Assembly (NCBI RefSeq): GCF_005491205.1
Contig: NZ_CP028035.1
Location: forward strand, 3,286,001-3,350,000
Origin: Nissabacter sp. SGAir0207
GTDB lineage: Bacteria > Pseudomonadota > Gammaproteobacteria > Enterobacterales > Enterobacteriaceae
Reading direction: 5' to 3'
DNA length: 64,000 bases
Below, in pieces: positions 26,702 to 36,426 of the stretch (positions within the stretch are counted from its first letter, which is position 1; the number at the start of each line of letters is the position of its first letter). Below the pieces are notes generated by a model, which saw only the letters and a list, made by a program, of their open reading frames with translations, had not been told where the DNA came from and did no database searches. The translations under genes and the position numbers were made by a program.

Positions 26702-27183
26702 ACTTGGGTTTATCCTCGCTGTGTGTCCGGAAACGGGCGGCCACCGCCACCCGGTATTGAATGTGAGCCATGTCTGGCGCGGGCATCTCCCCCGCCGTAA
26801 TTAACAGTCACGCTAATCGATTCAAGGGAAGAATTGAAGGTCACGCGCGTTAACACCACAACATTTACACGTGGCGGCAGACAGGGTTATCGGCCATGAA
26901 GTGTAAAAGCAGAGGGCCATCAACGGGATAAAAACCGCCTCTCTCCTTAATGCAGATCAATCCCTGCCGCCCTCCAGACGGTGGTGAAAGTGTAGCGCGC
27001 TTTTGCGCACGCCGCGGAGAGCGCCCTGCGAAGCGGTGGCTGGCGTACAGGGCGTCTCAATTTGCCGCCGTGGTGTCTCGATTTACCGCGGCAATATTTA
27101 CAGCCTGCCGCCGCGCTGCCGATACTCACTTCTCCAGCAGGGCGCCCGCCCGCTGATGCCCACTCCACGCATAAGGGAAGGAT
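26702..27183. other. Intergenic region slt / luxR-type gene
   Basis: 482 bp between divergent slt and the LuxR-type regulator gene. I see no coding sequence, no strong hairpin and no recognised operator. The regulator's RBS (AAGGGAAGG) lies at its right edge. Confidence 0.6.
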
Positions 27184-27798
27184 ATGTCTGCGATTATTGT
27201 TGACCAGTGCCACTTCACCCGGCTGGCGCTACTGACCACGCTGCTTGAGATGAGCCAGCCCAGCCAGGATGTGCTGGCGGTGAAAACCCTGGCCGACCTG
27301 CATGACAATATGGCGCTGGTGCAGCCGCAGGTGGTGTTTATCAACGAGGCCTGTTTCTGCCGCCAGCCGGAGAGCGCCACGCGGCTGCGCCAGATGATCG
27401 CCGCCGCGCCGCAGGTGCAGTTCGTGATCTTCATTGATCGCGAGCCGCTGCACTACCGCGAGTTCGTCGCGATTGGCCCGAACATCGTGCTGCTGCCGAA
27501 GACCGCCCGCCCGCACACGTTGCGCCCCTTTTTGGCGCTGGCCTGCCCAGAGCACGCCGTTGCCCCGCCAGCCGCCCCCCTCTCCCTCAGCGCCTCAGAG
27601 CACCGGGTGTTGGCGATGTGGATGGCGGGCCAGCCGACACCGGCCATCTCGGCGCGGTTAAATATCCACCGCAAAACCGTGTCGCTCTACAAGGGCAACA
27701 TCAAGCGCAAGGTCGGCAGCCAGAGCAAGCAGGTGATCCACCACGTCGCCCGGCTGGTGGAGCAGCTGACCAACGGCATCCCGATCCAGCCGCGCTGA
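27184..27798 (+). CDS. LuxR/RcsA-like transcriptional regulator with pseudo-receiver
   Basis: 204 residues. The N-terminal part (1 to about 115) has the fold pattern of a receiver domain (IIVDQ at 4-8, VVFIN at 50-54, LLPK at 103-106). The phospho-acceptor position is Asn54 instead of Asp, so phosphorylation is unlikely. The C-terminal LuxR/FixJ helix-turn-helix covers about 131-195 (LSASEHRVLAMWMAGQPTPAISARLNIHRKTVSLYKGNIKRK). Such layouts occur in RcsA- and EcpR-type auxiliary regulators. It is monocistronic and 163 bp upstream of ettA on the same strand. Targets are unknown. Confidence 0.8.
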   Translation: MSAIIVDQCHFTRLALLTTLLEMSQPSQDVLAVKTLADLHDNMALVQPQVVFINEACFCRQPESATRLRQMIAAAPQVQFVIFIDREPLHYREFVAIGPNIVLLPKTARPHTLRPFLALACPEHAVAPPAAPLSLSASEHRVLAMWMAGQPTPAISARLNIHRKTVSLYKGNIKRKVGSQSKQVIHHVARLVEQLTNGIPIQPR

Positions 27799-27961
27799 CG
27801 CGGTGTGCGCCGGGCAGCATAACCGGCGCTTTTAGCTGCGGAGCACGGCCGCCGTCGCTATACTGTGTGGTCAATGCGTTCGGCTGTCATCGTGCCCGGA
27901 AACGGGCTACACTCCGCAGCCAAACTCCAACACACGGATCTGAAAAGAGGCTCAATCCAAC

Positions 27962-29629
27962 GTGGCTCAATACGTCTATACCATGCATCGCGTCGGAAAA
28001 GTGGTTCCGCCGAAGCGTCATATTCTGAAGAACATCTCCCTCAGCTTCTTCCCAGGTGCCAAAATCGGCGTGCTGGGCCTGAACGGCGCGGGTAAATCGA
28101 CCTTGCTGCGCATCATGGCGGGCATCGACAAAGACATCGAAGGCGAAGCGCGCCCGCAGCCCGGCATCAAAATCGGCTACCTGCCGCAGGAGCCGCAGCT
28201 CAACATGGAGCAGACCGTCCGCGAATCCATCGAGGAAGCGGTCGCGGAAGTGAAGAGCGCGCTGGCCCGTCTGGATGAGGTCTACGCGGCCTATGCCGAC
28301 CCGGAAGCCGATTTCGACAAGCTGGCCAAGGTACAGGGCGAACTGGAAGCGATCATCCAGTCCCACGATGGCCACAACCTCGACAACCAGCTGGAGCGTG
28401 CCGCCGATGCGCTGCGCCTGCCGGCCTGGGATGCGAAAATCAGCAACCTCTCCGGGGGTGAGCGTCGCCGCGTCGCGATCTGCCGCCTGCTGCTGGAGAA
28501 GCCGGACATGCTGCTGCTCGACGAACCAACCAACCACCTGGACGCTGAGTCCGTGGCCTGGCTGGAGCGCTTCCTGCACGACTACGAAGGCACCGTGGTG
28601 GCGATCACCCACGACCGTTACTTCCTCGACAACGTTGCGGGTTGGATCCTGGAGCTGGACCGCGGCGAGGGCATTCCGTGGGAGGGCAACTACTCCTCCT
28701 GGCTGGAGCAGAAAGACCAGCGTCTGGCGCAGGAAGCCTCTGCCGAAGCCGCGCGCCGCAAATCCATCGAGAAAGAGCTGGAGTGGGTGCGTCAGGGTGC
28801 CAAGGGCCGCCAGTCGAAAGGCAAGGCGCGTCTGGCCCGCTTCGAGGAGCTTAACAACGTTGAGTACCAGAAGCGCAACGAAACCAGCGAGCTGTTCATT
28901 CCGCCTGGCCCACGTCTGGGCGACAAGGTGCTGGAAGTGGAGCACCTGAGCAAATCCTACGGCGACCGCGTGCTGATCGACGATCTGAGCTTCGCGCTGC
29001 CGAAGGGTGCGATTGTCGGCATCATCGGCCCGAACGGCGCCGGTAAATCGACGCTGTTCCGTATGCTCTCCGGCAAGGAGCAACCGGACTCCGGTGACAT
29101 CTCCCTTGGTGAGACAGTGCGTCTGGCGTCGGTAGACCAGTTCCGCGACAGCATGGATGGCAAGAAAACCGTCTGGGAAGAGGTCTCCAACGGTCAGGAC
29201 ATCATGCGCATCGGCAACTTTGAGATGCCAAGCCGCGCCTACGTTGGCCGCTTCAACTTTAAGGGTGTGGATCAGGGCAAACGTGTCGGCGAACTGTCCG
29301 GCGGTGAGCGTGGCCGTCTGCACCTGGCGAAGCTGTTGCAGGTCGGCGGCAACATGCTGCTGCTCGATGAGCCAACCAACGACCTGGACATCGAAACCCT
29401 GCGCGCACTGGAGAACGCCCTGTTAGAGTTCCCTGGCTGTGCGATGGTCATCTCCCACGACCGTTGGTTCCTTGACCGTATCGCCACCCACATCATCGAC
29501 TATCAGGATGAGGGCAAGGTGGAGTTCTTCGAAGGTAACTTTACCGAATACGAAGAGTACAAGAAGCGTACCCTCGGCGCTGAGGCGCTGGAGCCGCACC
29601 GCATCAAGTACAAGAAGATCGCGAAGTAA
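27962..29629 (+). CDS. ettA: Energy-dependent translational throttle protein EttA (ABC-F)
   Basis: ABC-F ATPase that binds the ribosomal E site and gates the first elongation step according to the ATP/ADP ratio. 555 residues with two ABC domains: Walker A GLNGAGKST (about 40) and GPNGAGKST (about 356), signatures LSGGERRR and LSGGERGR, and Walker B/H-loop regions MLLLDEPTNHLD and MLLLDEPTNDLD. The start is GTG at 27962 (VAQYVYTMHRVGKVVPPKRH, read as Met), aligning with E. coli; AAGAGG lies somewhat far upstream (about 12 bases). It is followed by a strong terminator. Confidence 0.98.
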   Translation: MAQYVYTMHRVGKVVPPKRHILKNISLSFFPGAKIGVLGLNGAGKSTLLRIMAGIDKDIEGEARPQPGIKIGYLPQEPQLNMEQTVRESIEEAVAEVKSALARLDEVYAAYADPEADFDKLAKVQGELEAIIQSHDGHNLDNQLERAADALRLPAWDAKISNLSGGERRRVAICRLLLEKPDMLLLDEPTNHLDAESVAWLERFLHDYEGTVVAITHDRYFLDNVAGWILELDRGEGIPWEGNYSSWLEQKDQRLAQEASAEAARRKSIEKELEWVRQGAKGRQSKGKARLARFEELNNVEYQKRNETSELFIPPGPRLGDKVLEVEHLSKSYGDRVLIDDLSFALPKGAIVGIIGPNGAGKSTLFRMLSGKEQPDSGDISLGETVRLASVDQFRDSMDGKKTVWEEVSNGQDIMRIGNFEMPSRAYVGRFNFKGVDQGKRVGELSGGERGRLHLAKLLQVGGNMLLLDEPTNDLDIETLRALENALLEFPGCAMVISHDRWFLDRIATHIIDYQDEGKVEFFEGNFTEYEEYKKRTLGAEALEPHRIKYKKIAK

Positions 29630-29638
29630 TGCGTTGAG

Positions 29639-29666
29639 ATGGCCCGCCCAAGCGGGCCATTTTTTT
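29639..29666 (+). terminator. ettA terminator
   Basis: ATGGCCCGC, loop CCAA, GCGGGCCAT, then seven T, immediately before the convergent nadR stop. Confidence 0.92.
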
Positions 29667-29668
29667 GC

Positions 29669-30901
29669 CTACTGGCGGATGCCGAGCAACTGCTGGATCA
29701 ACTCAATGCAGCGCAGGAAGCGCTGGTCGTAGTCTGATGACTCCACATGCACGAACTCCACGCGGTTTTTGTGCAGCATCTCCACCAGCAACTGCTGGAA
29801 ACTCTGCCGGTCGCCGCTGCTCCCGAGGCTGCGCAAGCCATCAGCCACCCAAGGCGTGTTGTTCTCCAGCAAAATCACCAGATCGAAGCGGTACTCATCA
29901 ATCATCGCCTGCACAAACGGGTGCTCGCGCCCCTCATACTTTTTGCAGAACGCCTGCGTGGTGACGAAATCGGTGTCGATAATCGCCACTTTGTTGGCGT
30001 ACTTCACCGCAAAGTCGATGTACTGCGCCTGCCCAAGGGCGATCTTGTCATAGTCGGAGTATTGCAGCGCCATCTCATCACCGCCGAGGTGGGAGAAGAC
30101 GTAATCGCGGCCATACTCCCAAGCGCTGGTGGTGTTGAAGATGTTGGCCAGCTTGTTGACCAGCGTCGATTTGCCGCTCGACTCGCCGCCGAGGATGGCC
30201 ACGGTGCGCACAAAGAAGGGTTTGACCTCGGTGGGGATGTACTCCCAGTAGCGGAACGGATCCTGACGAATCAGCGTGCCGCTGATGTTCATGAAGGATC
30301 GCTGCGGGTCAATCAGCACCGTGTGGATGCCGAGGTGCTCGCGGTACTGCGGCGCGTCCTGCTCTTCGCTGGTGTAGATCACCGCCGGATCAATGCCCTT
30401 CTCCGCCATAAACGCCTTGATGTTATGGCTCCAGACGTCCCAGCCGTGCGGGTAGGGTTCCACCCCCTCTTCATTGAAAGCGTGGATGCGGATGTTCTTC
30501 TGGTACTTGAAGGTTTGCAGCAGCCAGCGCAGGCGGTCACTGACCGTCGGCTGCTGGGACATCGAGCTGTTCTCAAACAGCTCGCGATCGCGCGGCTCGT
30601 CATAGCCCATCACGATGTGCAGCTCATCCACCTGGCTGCACGCGCGCTGGATCAGGTAGATGTGGCCGGTATGCAGGGGGTAAAATTTACCAAACACCAC
30701 GCCAATGCGCGACTCGCGGCGCGGGTAGTCCAGCCCCAGAAAGCGGTGCAGCGCCTGCAACTTCTGGGCGCTGGGGCTTTTTATTTTGTCATTAAGGAGT
30801 TGGCTTAAATAGCCTTTGGTCATTCCACTGGCGTCCGCCACCTGCTGTAGCGTGCAGCCTTTCTGCTTAATCGCCGCCTTCAGGTAATCAAACTGCGACA
30901 T
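29669..30901 (-). CDS. nadR: Trifunctional NAD regulator NadR
   Basis: 410 residues with three functions. Residues 1-60 form a helix-turn-helix (LQQVADASGMTKGYLSQLL) that represses NAD biosynthesis genes. A nicotinamide mononucleotide adenylyltransferase domain follows, with GKFYPLHTGH at about 71-80. The C-terminal ribosylnicotinamide kinase has Walker A GGESSGKST (about 240). Length and layout match E. coli NadR. It is downstream of radA on the same strand, in the serB-radA-nadR order found in E. coli. Confidence 0.97.
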   Translation of the reverse strand: MSQFDYLKAAIKQKGCTLQQVADASGMTKGYLSQLLNDKIKSPSAQKLQALHRFLGLDYPRRESRIGVVFGKFYPLHTGHIYLIQRACSQVDELHIVMGYDEPRDRELFENSSMSQQPTVSDRLRWLLQTFKYQKNIRIHAFNEEGVEPYPHGWDVWSHNIKAFMAEKGIDPAVIYTSEEQDAPQYREHLGIHTVLIDPQRSFMNISGTLIRQDPFRYWEYIPTEVKPFFVRTVAILGGESSGKSTLVNKLANIFNTTSAWEYGRDYVFSHLGGDEMALQYSDYDKIALGQAQYIDFAVKYANKVAIIDTDFVTTQAFCKKYEGREHPFVQAMIDEYRFDLVILLENNTPWVADGLRSLGSSGDRQSFQQLLVEMLHKNRVEFVHVESSDYDQRFLRCIELIQQLLGIRQ

Positions 30902-30964
30902 CGCCGATCCTCTTGTTCAGGGCAGTAAACCACCCTATCACAACTCACGGCGACAGATCGCTTA

Positions 30965-32347
30965 TTACAGGTCGTCGAGGATCGCCAGCGCGTCAGCCAG
31001 CTTCTTCACGCCGAACACCTGCATGTTGGGCGGCAACTTTTTCGGCATGTTGGCGTGCGGCACAATCGCGCGCTTGAAGCCGTGCTTGGCCGCCTCAGAG
31101 ACGCGCTCCTGGCCGCTCGGCACCGGGCGGATCTCACCGGACAGCCCCACCTCGCCGAACACCACCAGATCCTGCGGCAGCGGGCGGTCACGCAGGCTGG
31201 AAACCAACGCCAGCAGCAGCGAGAGGTCGGCGCTGGTCTCCGTCACCTTCACGCCGCCTACCACGTTGACGAACACATCCTGATCGGCCATCTGCAACCC
31301 GCCGTGGCGGTGCAGCACCGCCAGCAGGATCGCCAGCCGGTTCTGCTCCAGCCCCACCGCCACGCGGCGTGGGTTGGACATCATGGAGTGATCGACCAGC
31401 GCCTGGATCTCCACCAGCAGCGGCCGGGTGCCCTCCCAGACCACCACCACCGCGCTGCCAGACATGACCTCGTCACCGCGGCTGAGGAAGATGGCGGAGG
31501 GGTTGCTCACCTCGCGCAACCCCTGCTCGGTCATCGCGAACACGCCCAGCTCATTCACCGCGCCGAAGCGGTTCTTGTGGCTGCGCAGGGTACGGAAGCG
31601 GGAGTCGGCATCGCCATCCAGCAACACCGAACAGTCGATGCAGTGCTCCAGCACCTTCGGGCCAGCCAGCGAGCCATCCTTGGTGACGTGGCCGACCATG
31701 ATGATCGCCACGCCGCGCGTCTTGGCGAAGCGCGTCAGGTAGGCGGCGGTTTCACGCACCTGCGCCACGCTGCCCGGCGAGGATTGGATCTCCGCCATGT
31801 GCATCACCTGGATGGAGTCGATCACCATCAGCTTCGGCTGCTCCTGCTCGGCGATCAGGCAGATCTGCTCGATGCTGGTTTCGGAGAGCATGTTGAGGTT
31901 GGCGGTCGGCAGGCCGAGGCGGTGGGCGCGCATCGCCACCTGCTGGAGCGACTCCTCGCCGGTGACGTAGAGCGTCTTCATGTTTTCGGAAAGCTTGCAG
32001 AGGGTCTGCAACAGCAGGGTACTCTTGCCAGCGCCGGGGCTGCCGCCAATCAGGATGGCGCTGCCGGGCACCACGCCGCCGCCCAGCACCCGGTCAAACT
32101 CCTTGAAGCCGGTGCTGAAGCGCGGCAACTCCTCCAGGCTGATCTCAGAGAGTTTCTGCACCTTGCTGACACCGGCATCGCCCGCGTAGCCGCTGAAGCG
32201 CTCGGTACGTGCTGACGACGGGGAGGCGGCCACGCGCACTTCGGTAATGGTATTCCAGGCCTGACAAGCGCTGCACTGCCCCTGCCAGCGCGGATAATCC
32301 GCCCCACACTCATTACAGACAAACGCACGTTTCGGAGCTTTAGCCAC
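30965..32347 (-). CDS. radA: DNA repair protein RadA
   Basis: RecA-like ATPase that promotes branch migration during recombinational repair. 460 residues. The N-terminal C4 zinc finger CNECGADYPRWQGQCSAC (10-27), Walker A GGSPGAGKSTLL (about 93), the RadA-specific KNRFG motif (about 258) and a C-terminal Lon-like domain are all present. Normal length (E. coli 460). It lies 105 bp downstream of serB on the same strand. Confidence 0.98.
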   Translation of the reverse strand: MAKAPKRAFVCNECGADYPRWQGQCSACQAWNTITEVRVAASPSSARTERFSGYAGDAGVSKVQKLSEISLEELPRFSTGFKEFDRVLGGGVVPGSAILIGGSPGAGKSTLLLQTLCKLSENMKTLYVTGEESLQQVAMRAHRLGLPTANLNMLSETSIEQICLIAEQEQPKLMVIDSIQVMHMAEIQSSPGSVAQVRETAAYLTRFAKTRGVAIIMVGHVTKDGSLAGPKVLEHCIDCSVLLDGDADSRFRTLRSHKNRFGAVNELGVFAMTEQGLREVSNPSAIFLSRGDEVMSGSAVVVVWEGTRPLLVEIQALVDHSMMSNPRRVAVGLEQNRLAILLAVLHRHGGLQMADQDVFVNVVGGVKVTETSADLSLLLALVSSLRDRPLPQDLVVFGEVGLSGEIRPVPSGQERVSEAAKHGFKRAIVPHANMPKKLPPNMQVFGVKKLADALAILDDL

Positions 32348-32452
32348 AGCCTACCTCATGTTTCTGACGCCGGGGCGTCGTGGGAACCGGGCGCGCCGCG
32401 CACGCCGTGAAGTCCCCTATTCTACCCCAACAACTGGATGGATAACCAGCCC

Positions 32453-33427
32453 TTAGATGCCGTCGCGGAAGCTGCCGCTCAATACGCAGAGCACGCCGGT
32501 CAGGTCGGCGTGGCGGATGCAGACCTTCGCCTGCGCGTAGACCTTCGGCTTGGCGTGGTAGGCCAGCCCCAGCCCGGCGGCCTGGATCATCAGCAGGTCG
32601 TTGGCGCCGTCGCCAATCGCCACCGTCTGGGAGGCCGGGATCTCCAGCTTCTCCGCCAGAGATTGCAGGATGTCGGCCTTGTACTGGGCATCAACAATCG
32701 GCCCCAGCACTTCGCCGGTCAGCTTGCCGTCGCGCAGCTCCAGTTCGTTGGCGGCAATCGCCACCAAATTGAGGCGCTCACGCAGGTACTCGGCAAAGTA
32801 GGTAAAGCCGCCAGAGGCGATGGCCACATGCCAGCCAAAGCCGTGCAGGCGGCTGACCAGCTCGGTCAGGCCCGGCATCAGCGGCAACTGGTCGCGCACC
32901 GTCTTCAGGATATTGGCGTCCGCGCCCTTGAGCGTGCCGACGCGCTGGCGCAGGCTGGCGCTGAAGTCCAGCTCGCCGCGCATCGCCCGCTCGGTCACTT
33001 CCGCCACCTGCTCGCCGACGCCCGCCAGTTTGGCGATCTCGTCGATGCACTCAATCTCAATCGCGGTGGAGTCCATGTCCATCACCAGCAGGCCCGGCAT
33101 ACGCAGGTCGGGCAGCTTGCCGAGCGGCGCGACATCCAGCCCACGGCGATCCGCCAGCTCGGCGACCGCCGGTGTCAGGGTGCCAGCGAGGCGTGCCACG
33201 CAGCAGTCACCGATGCGCCAGGCGCTCACGATCACCAGCGCGTTGCCCAGCTCGCGCTGGAAGTGGGTCAGGGTCTGCTTGTCCAGCCCTCTGCCATAGA
33301 GCAACCAGCCGGTCTGGCCCGCGCGGTAGTCAAGCGGCATCACTTCATCGCCGCTTAAAGAGAGGGGAAGCCCCGGCCATTGATCGATCTCCGCCGGAAG
33401 ATCGCAATAGGTCAGACTGGTCGACAT
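32453..33427 (-). CDS. serB: Phosphoserine phosphatase SerB
   Basis: HAD-superfamily enzyme for the last step of L-serine synthesis. 324 residues (E. coli 322). An N-terminal ACT-like region is followed by the HAD core with the nucleophile motif VMDMDSTAIEIE, SGGFTYF and GDGANDLLMIQ. The ATG at 33427 has AGGAG 7 bases upstream and aligns with E. coli; an ATG at 33517 lacks these. Divergent from ytjB. Confidence 0.98.
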   Translation of the reverse strand: MSTSLTYCDLPAEIDQWPGLPLSLSGDEVMPLDYRAGQTGWLLYGRGLDKQTLTHFQRELGNALVIVSAWRIGDCCVARLAGTLTPAVAELADRRGLDVAPLGKLPDLRMPGLLVMDMDSTAIEIECIDEIAKLAGVGEQVAEVTERAMRGELDFSASLRQRVGTLKGADANILKTVRDQLPLMPGLTELVSRLHGFGWHVAIASGGFTYFAEYLRERLNLVAIAANELELRDGKLTGEVLGPIVDAQYKADILQSLAEKLEIPASQTVAIGDGANDLLMIQAAGLGLAYHAKPKVYAQAKVCIRHADLTGVLCVLSGSFRDGI

Positions 33428-33624
33428 CGTTAACTCCTGTAGGGGTGCAGAGGGGTCATGGTAAACTTGGCTCGCCGGCAGGCCCGGCATGGATTTAACC
33501 GATAACGCGGCGTGCAAATGGCCTCAGGGGCATGGCGCGTGGCCTCGTTAAACGCGCCTCAAGCTATCCTATCGCCCTTGCTTCTGGCAACATGAAACTG
33601 ATCAAATCCTCTGAAGGACACGGC

Positions 33625-34281
33625 ATGGCCCGAGCCACATTCACATTCCGCCTGCACCGTACCGTCATCGTGCTGATCTGCCTGGCGCTGCTGGTCGGGT
33701 TGATGCAGGGTGCCTCCTACTTCAGCCTGAGCCACCAGATGGCGCGCTCAGAGCAGGTGGAGGAGCTGGCGCAAACATTGGCGCGGCAGGTCGCCTACTC
33801 ATTAACGCCGCTGATGGACAGCGATAATGAAAACGTCGATAGCGACAAGATCACCGCGCTACTGGCACGCCTGACGGATGACAACAGCCGCATCCTGGAC
33901 GCAGGCGTCTACCAGATGGATGGCACGCTGGTGGCGCACGCTGGCGAGACAGTGCCGGTGCGCGACCGGCTGGCGCTGGATGGCAAGCGCGCCGGCAGCT
34001 ACTTCAACCACCAGATTGTCGAGCCGATTGGCGATCGCGCCGATCCCGAGGGGTTCCTGCGCATCACGCTGGATACCCACGTGCTGGCGACCGAGTCCAA
34101 GCAGGTGGACAATACCACCAATTTGCTGCGGCTGATGATGCTGCTGGCGCTGGCGGTCGGCATCATTTTGGCGCGCACCCTGTTGCAGCACCGCCGCAGC
34201 CGCTGGCAGCAATCCCCCTTCCTGCTCACCGCCGCCCGGCCGGTGAAGGAGGAGCCAGAGGATCCGCCCGGCAAATCCTGA
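33625..34281 (+). CDS. ytjB: Membrane protein YtjB (Smp)
   Basis: 218-residue inner-membrane protein of the SMP_2 family, function unknown. An N-terminal transmembrane segment (about 13-33) is followed by a periplasmic domain (SRILDAGVYQ, VRDRLALDGKRAGSYFNHQIVEPI), a second membrane segment (about 165-185) and a short cytoplasmic tail RSRWQQSPFLLTA. This sequence is close to E. coli Smp throughout. The ATG at 33625 has AAGGA upstream; the earlier in-frame ATG at 33532 is not supported. Divergent from serB, convergent with deoD. Confidence 0.95.
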   Translation: MARATFTFRLHRTVIVLICLALLVGLMQGASYFSLSHQMARSEQVEELAQTLARQVAYSLTPLMDSDNENVDSDKITALLARLTDDNSRILDAGVYQMDGTLVAHAGETVPVRDRLALDGKRAGSYFNHQIVEPIGDRADPEGFLRITLDTHVLATESKQVDNTTNLLRLMMLLALAVGIILARTLLQHRRSRWQQSPFLLTAARPVKEEPEDPPGKS

Positions 34282-34285
34282 GCAT

Positions 34286-34317
34286 AAAAAAACCGCGCCT
34301 CAGCGCGGTTTTTTTTC
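34286..34317. terminator. Bidirectional terminator ytjB / deoD
   Basis: A-run, ACCGCGC, loop CTCA, GCGCGGT, T-run; it serves ytjB and the deo operon. Confidence 0.92.
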
Positions 34318-34329
34318 AGCCAGTGGCCG

Positions 34330-35049
34330 TTACTCCTGGTCGCCCAGCAGCACGGACTCCAGCGCGATCTCGATCATCTCGTTGAAGGTGGTCTGGCGCT
34401 CGTCAGCAGTGGTCTGCTCGTGGGTGCGGATATGGTCGGAGACGGTGCAGATTGCCAGCGCTTTCGCGCCGAACTCTGCCGCCACGCCATAGATGCCCGC
34501 CGCTTCCATCTCCACGCCGAGGATGCCGTACTTCTCCATCACGTCGAACATCTGCGGATCTGGGGTGTAGAACAGGTCAGCGGAGAAGATGTTGCCGACG
34601 CGTGCCGGGATGCCCTTGGCCTTCGCCGCGTCCACTGCATGGCGCACCATGTCGAAGTCAGCGATGGCGGCATAGTCGTGATCTTTAAAGCGCAGGCGGT
34701 TCACCTTGGAGTCGGTGCAAGCGCCCATGCCGATCACCACGTCACGCAGTTTCACGTCGCTGCGCACCGCGCCGCAGGAGCCGACACGGATGATCTTCTT
34801 CACGCCGAACTCAGTGATCAGCTCTTTGGCGTAGATGGAGCAGGAGGGGATGCCCATGCCGTGGCCCATGACGGAGATTTTGCGGCCCTTGTAGGTGCCG
34901 GTGTAGCCCAGCATACCGCGCACTTCGTTGACCAGACGCACGTCTTCCAGGAAGGTTTCCGCGATGTACTTGGCACGCAGCGGATCGCCCGGCATCAGTA
35001 CCACGTCTGCAAAATCACCCATTTCAGCATTGATATGCGGCGTAGCCAT
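34330..35049 (-). CDS. deoD: Purine nucleoside phosphorylase DeoD
   Basis: Hexameric PNP that cleaves purine (deoxy)ribonucleosides with phosphate to base and (deoxy)ribose 1-phosphate. 239 residues, as in E. coli. The N-terminal [28 protein letters not shown] with phosphate-site GDPLR, the catalytic-region SVMGHGMG, and [10 protein letters not shown] near the C-terminus are clear. Last gene of deoCABD; a terminator-like hairpin precedes it. Confidence 0.99.
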   Translation of the reverse strand: MATPHINAEMGDFADVVLMPGDPLRAKYIAETFLEDVRLVNEVRGMLGYTGTYKGRKISVMGHGMGIPSCSIYAKELITEFGVKKIIRVGSCGAVRSDVKLRDVVIGMGACTDSKVNRLRFKDHDYAAIADFDMVRHAVDAAKAKGIPARVGNIFSADLFYTPDPQMFDVMEKYGILGVEMEAAGIYGVAAEFGAKALAICTVSDHIRTHEQTTADERQTTFNEMIEIALESVLLGDQE

Positions 35050-35085
35050 ATTCAGTTCCTTATTTCACAAATTCTGACGTTAATC

Positions 35086-35114
35086 ATAAAAACCGCGCCG
35101 CCCGGAGGCGGCGC
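35086..35114 (-). terminator. Terminator-like hairpin between deoB and deoD
   Basis: On the minus strand GCGCCGCC, loop TCCG, GGCGGCGC, then GGTTTTT. This is compatible with partial termination inside the deo operon, after deoB and before deoD. Confidence 0.65.
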
Positions 35115-35124
35115 GCAGATCAGG

Positions 35125-36348
35125 TTACAGCATGGACTTGCCGTATTCCATCGGCGACATGCCGAAGTAGCTGGCAACGGTCTGGCCGATGTCAGCGAAG
35201 GTGTCGCGCTTGCCGAGGAAGCCCGGCTTGATTTTCGGGCCGTAGATCAACACCGGGATGTGCTCACGGGTGTGATCGGTGCCGGTCCAGGTCGGGTCGC
35301 AGCCGTGGTCGGCGGTCAGGATCAGCATGTCATCCGGGCCAACCAGCGCCATCAGCTCCGGCAGGCGGCGGTCGAACAGCTCCAGCGCCGCGGCATAGCC
35401 GGGCACGTCACGGCGGTGGCCGTAGGCGGAGTCGAAGTCCACAAAGTTGGTAAAGACGATGGTGTTGTCACCCGCCGCCGCCATCTCTTTGACAGTGGCG
35501 TCAAACAGCGCGTCCAGCCCGGTGGCCTTCACTTTTTTGGTGATGCCGACCTGCGCGTAGATGTCCGCGATCTTGCCGATGGAGACCACCTCGCCCTGCT
35601 TCTCGTCCACCATCTTTTTCAGGATGGTCGGTGCCGGCGGCTCCACTGCCAGATCGTGGCGGTTGCCGGTGCGCTCAAACTCGCCAGCCTTGTTGCCGAC
35701 GAACGGGCGGGCAATCACGCGGCCAATGTTGTAGCCGCCCTCGGTCAGCTCCTCGCGCGCGATTTCGCACAGCTCATAGAGCCGCTCCAGCCCGAAGGTC
35801 TCTTCGTGGCAGGCAATCTGGAACACCGAGTCCGCCGAGGTGTAGAAGATCGGCTTGCCGGTTTTCATGTGCTCTTCGCCCAGCTGGTCAAGGATCACCG
35901 TGCCGGAGGAGTGGCAGTTGCCGAGGTAGCCCGGCAGGTTGGCGCGATCCACCAGCTTGTCTAACAACTCTTGCGGGAAGCTGTTTTCGGTGTCGGTGAA
36001 GTAGCCCCAGTCAAACAGCACCGGCACGCCAGCAATCTCCCAGTGGCCGGACGGGGTGTCCTTGCCGGAGGAGAGTTCGCTGGCGAAGGCGTAGGCGCCG
36101 ATGATGTCAGCGTTGGCGTCCAGCCCCGGCGGGAAGGTGCCGGTGGAAGCTTCCGCCGCCTTGCCCAGCCCCAGTCGGCTCATGTTCGGCATGTGCAGCG
36201 GCCCCTTGCGGCCCACGTCAGCCTCGCCGCGCGCGCAGGCTTCGGCAATGTGTCCCAGCGTGTCAGCACCTTTGTCGCCAAACCGTTCAGCGTCTGCGCT
36301 ATGGCCGATACCGAAAGAGTCCAACACCATGATAAACGTACGTTTCAT
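35125..36348 (-). CDS. deoB: Phosphopentomutase DeoB
   Basis: Converts (deoxy)ribose 1-phosphate to the 5-phosphate, linking nucleoside phosphorylases to DeoC. 407 residues (E. coli 407). Alkaline phosphatase-superfamily metal-binding motifs are present: [12 protein letters not shown] near the N-terminus, and the C-terminal [23 protein letters not shown]. Third gene of the deo operon. Confidence 0.99.
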   Translation of the reverse strand: MKRTFIMVLDSFGIGHSADAERFGDKGADTLGHIAEACARGEADVGRKGPLHMPNMSRLGLGKAAEASTGTFPPGLDANADIIGAYAFASELSSGKDTPSGHWEIAGVPVLFDWGYFTDTENSFPQELLDKLVDRANLPGYLGNCHSSGTVILDQLGEEHMKTGKPIFYTSADSVFQIACHEETFGLERLYELCEIAREELTEGGYNIGRVIARPFVGNKAGEFERTGNRHDLAVEPPAPTILKKMVDEKQGEVVSIGKIADIYAQVGITKKVKATGLDALFDATVKEMAAAGDNTIVFTNFVDFDSAYGHRRDVPGYAAALELFDRRLPELMALVGPDDMLILTADHGCDPTWTGTDHTREHIPVLIYGPKIKPGFLGKRDTFADIGQTVASYFGMSPMEYGKSML

Positions 36349-36426
36349 TCTGTTCTCCTGCGTGTGTTCACGCGTTTGTGCGGCGGGCTGCCAGCCGGGC
36401 CACAGGGCTACGCGAAAGGGTGACCG

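Noticed and set aside
27887..29323. 478-codon open frame opposite ettA
   Set aside because: Antisense shadow of a conserved ABC-F gene; no RBS and no recognisable motif.
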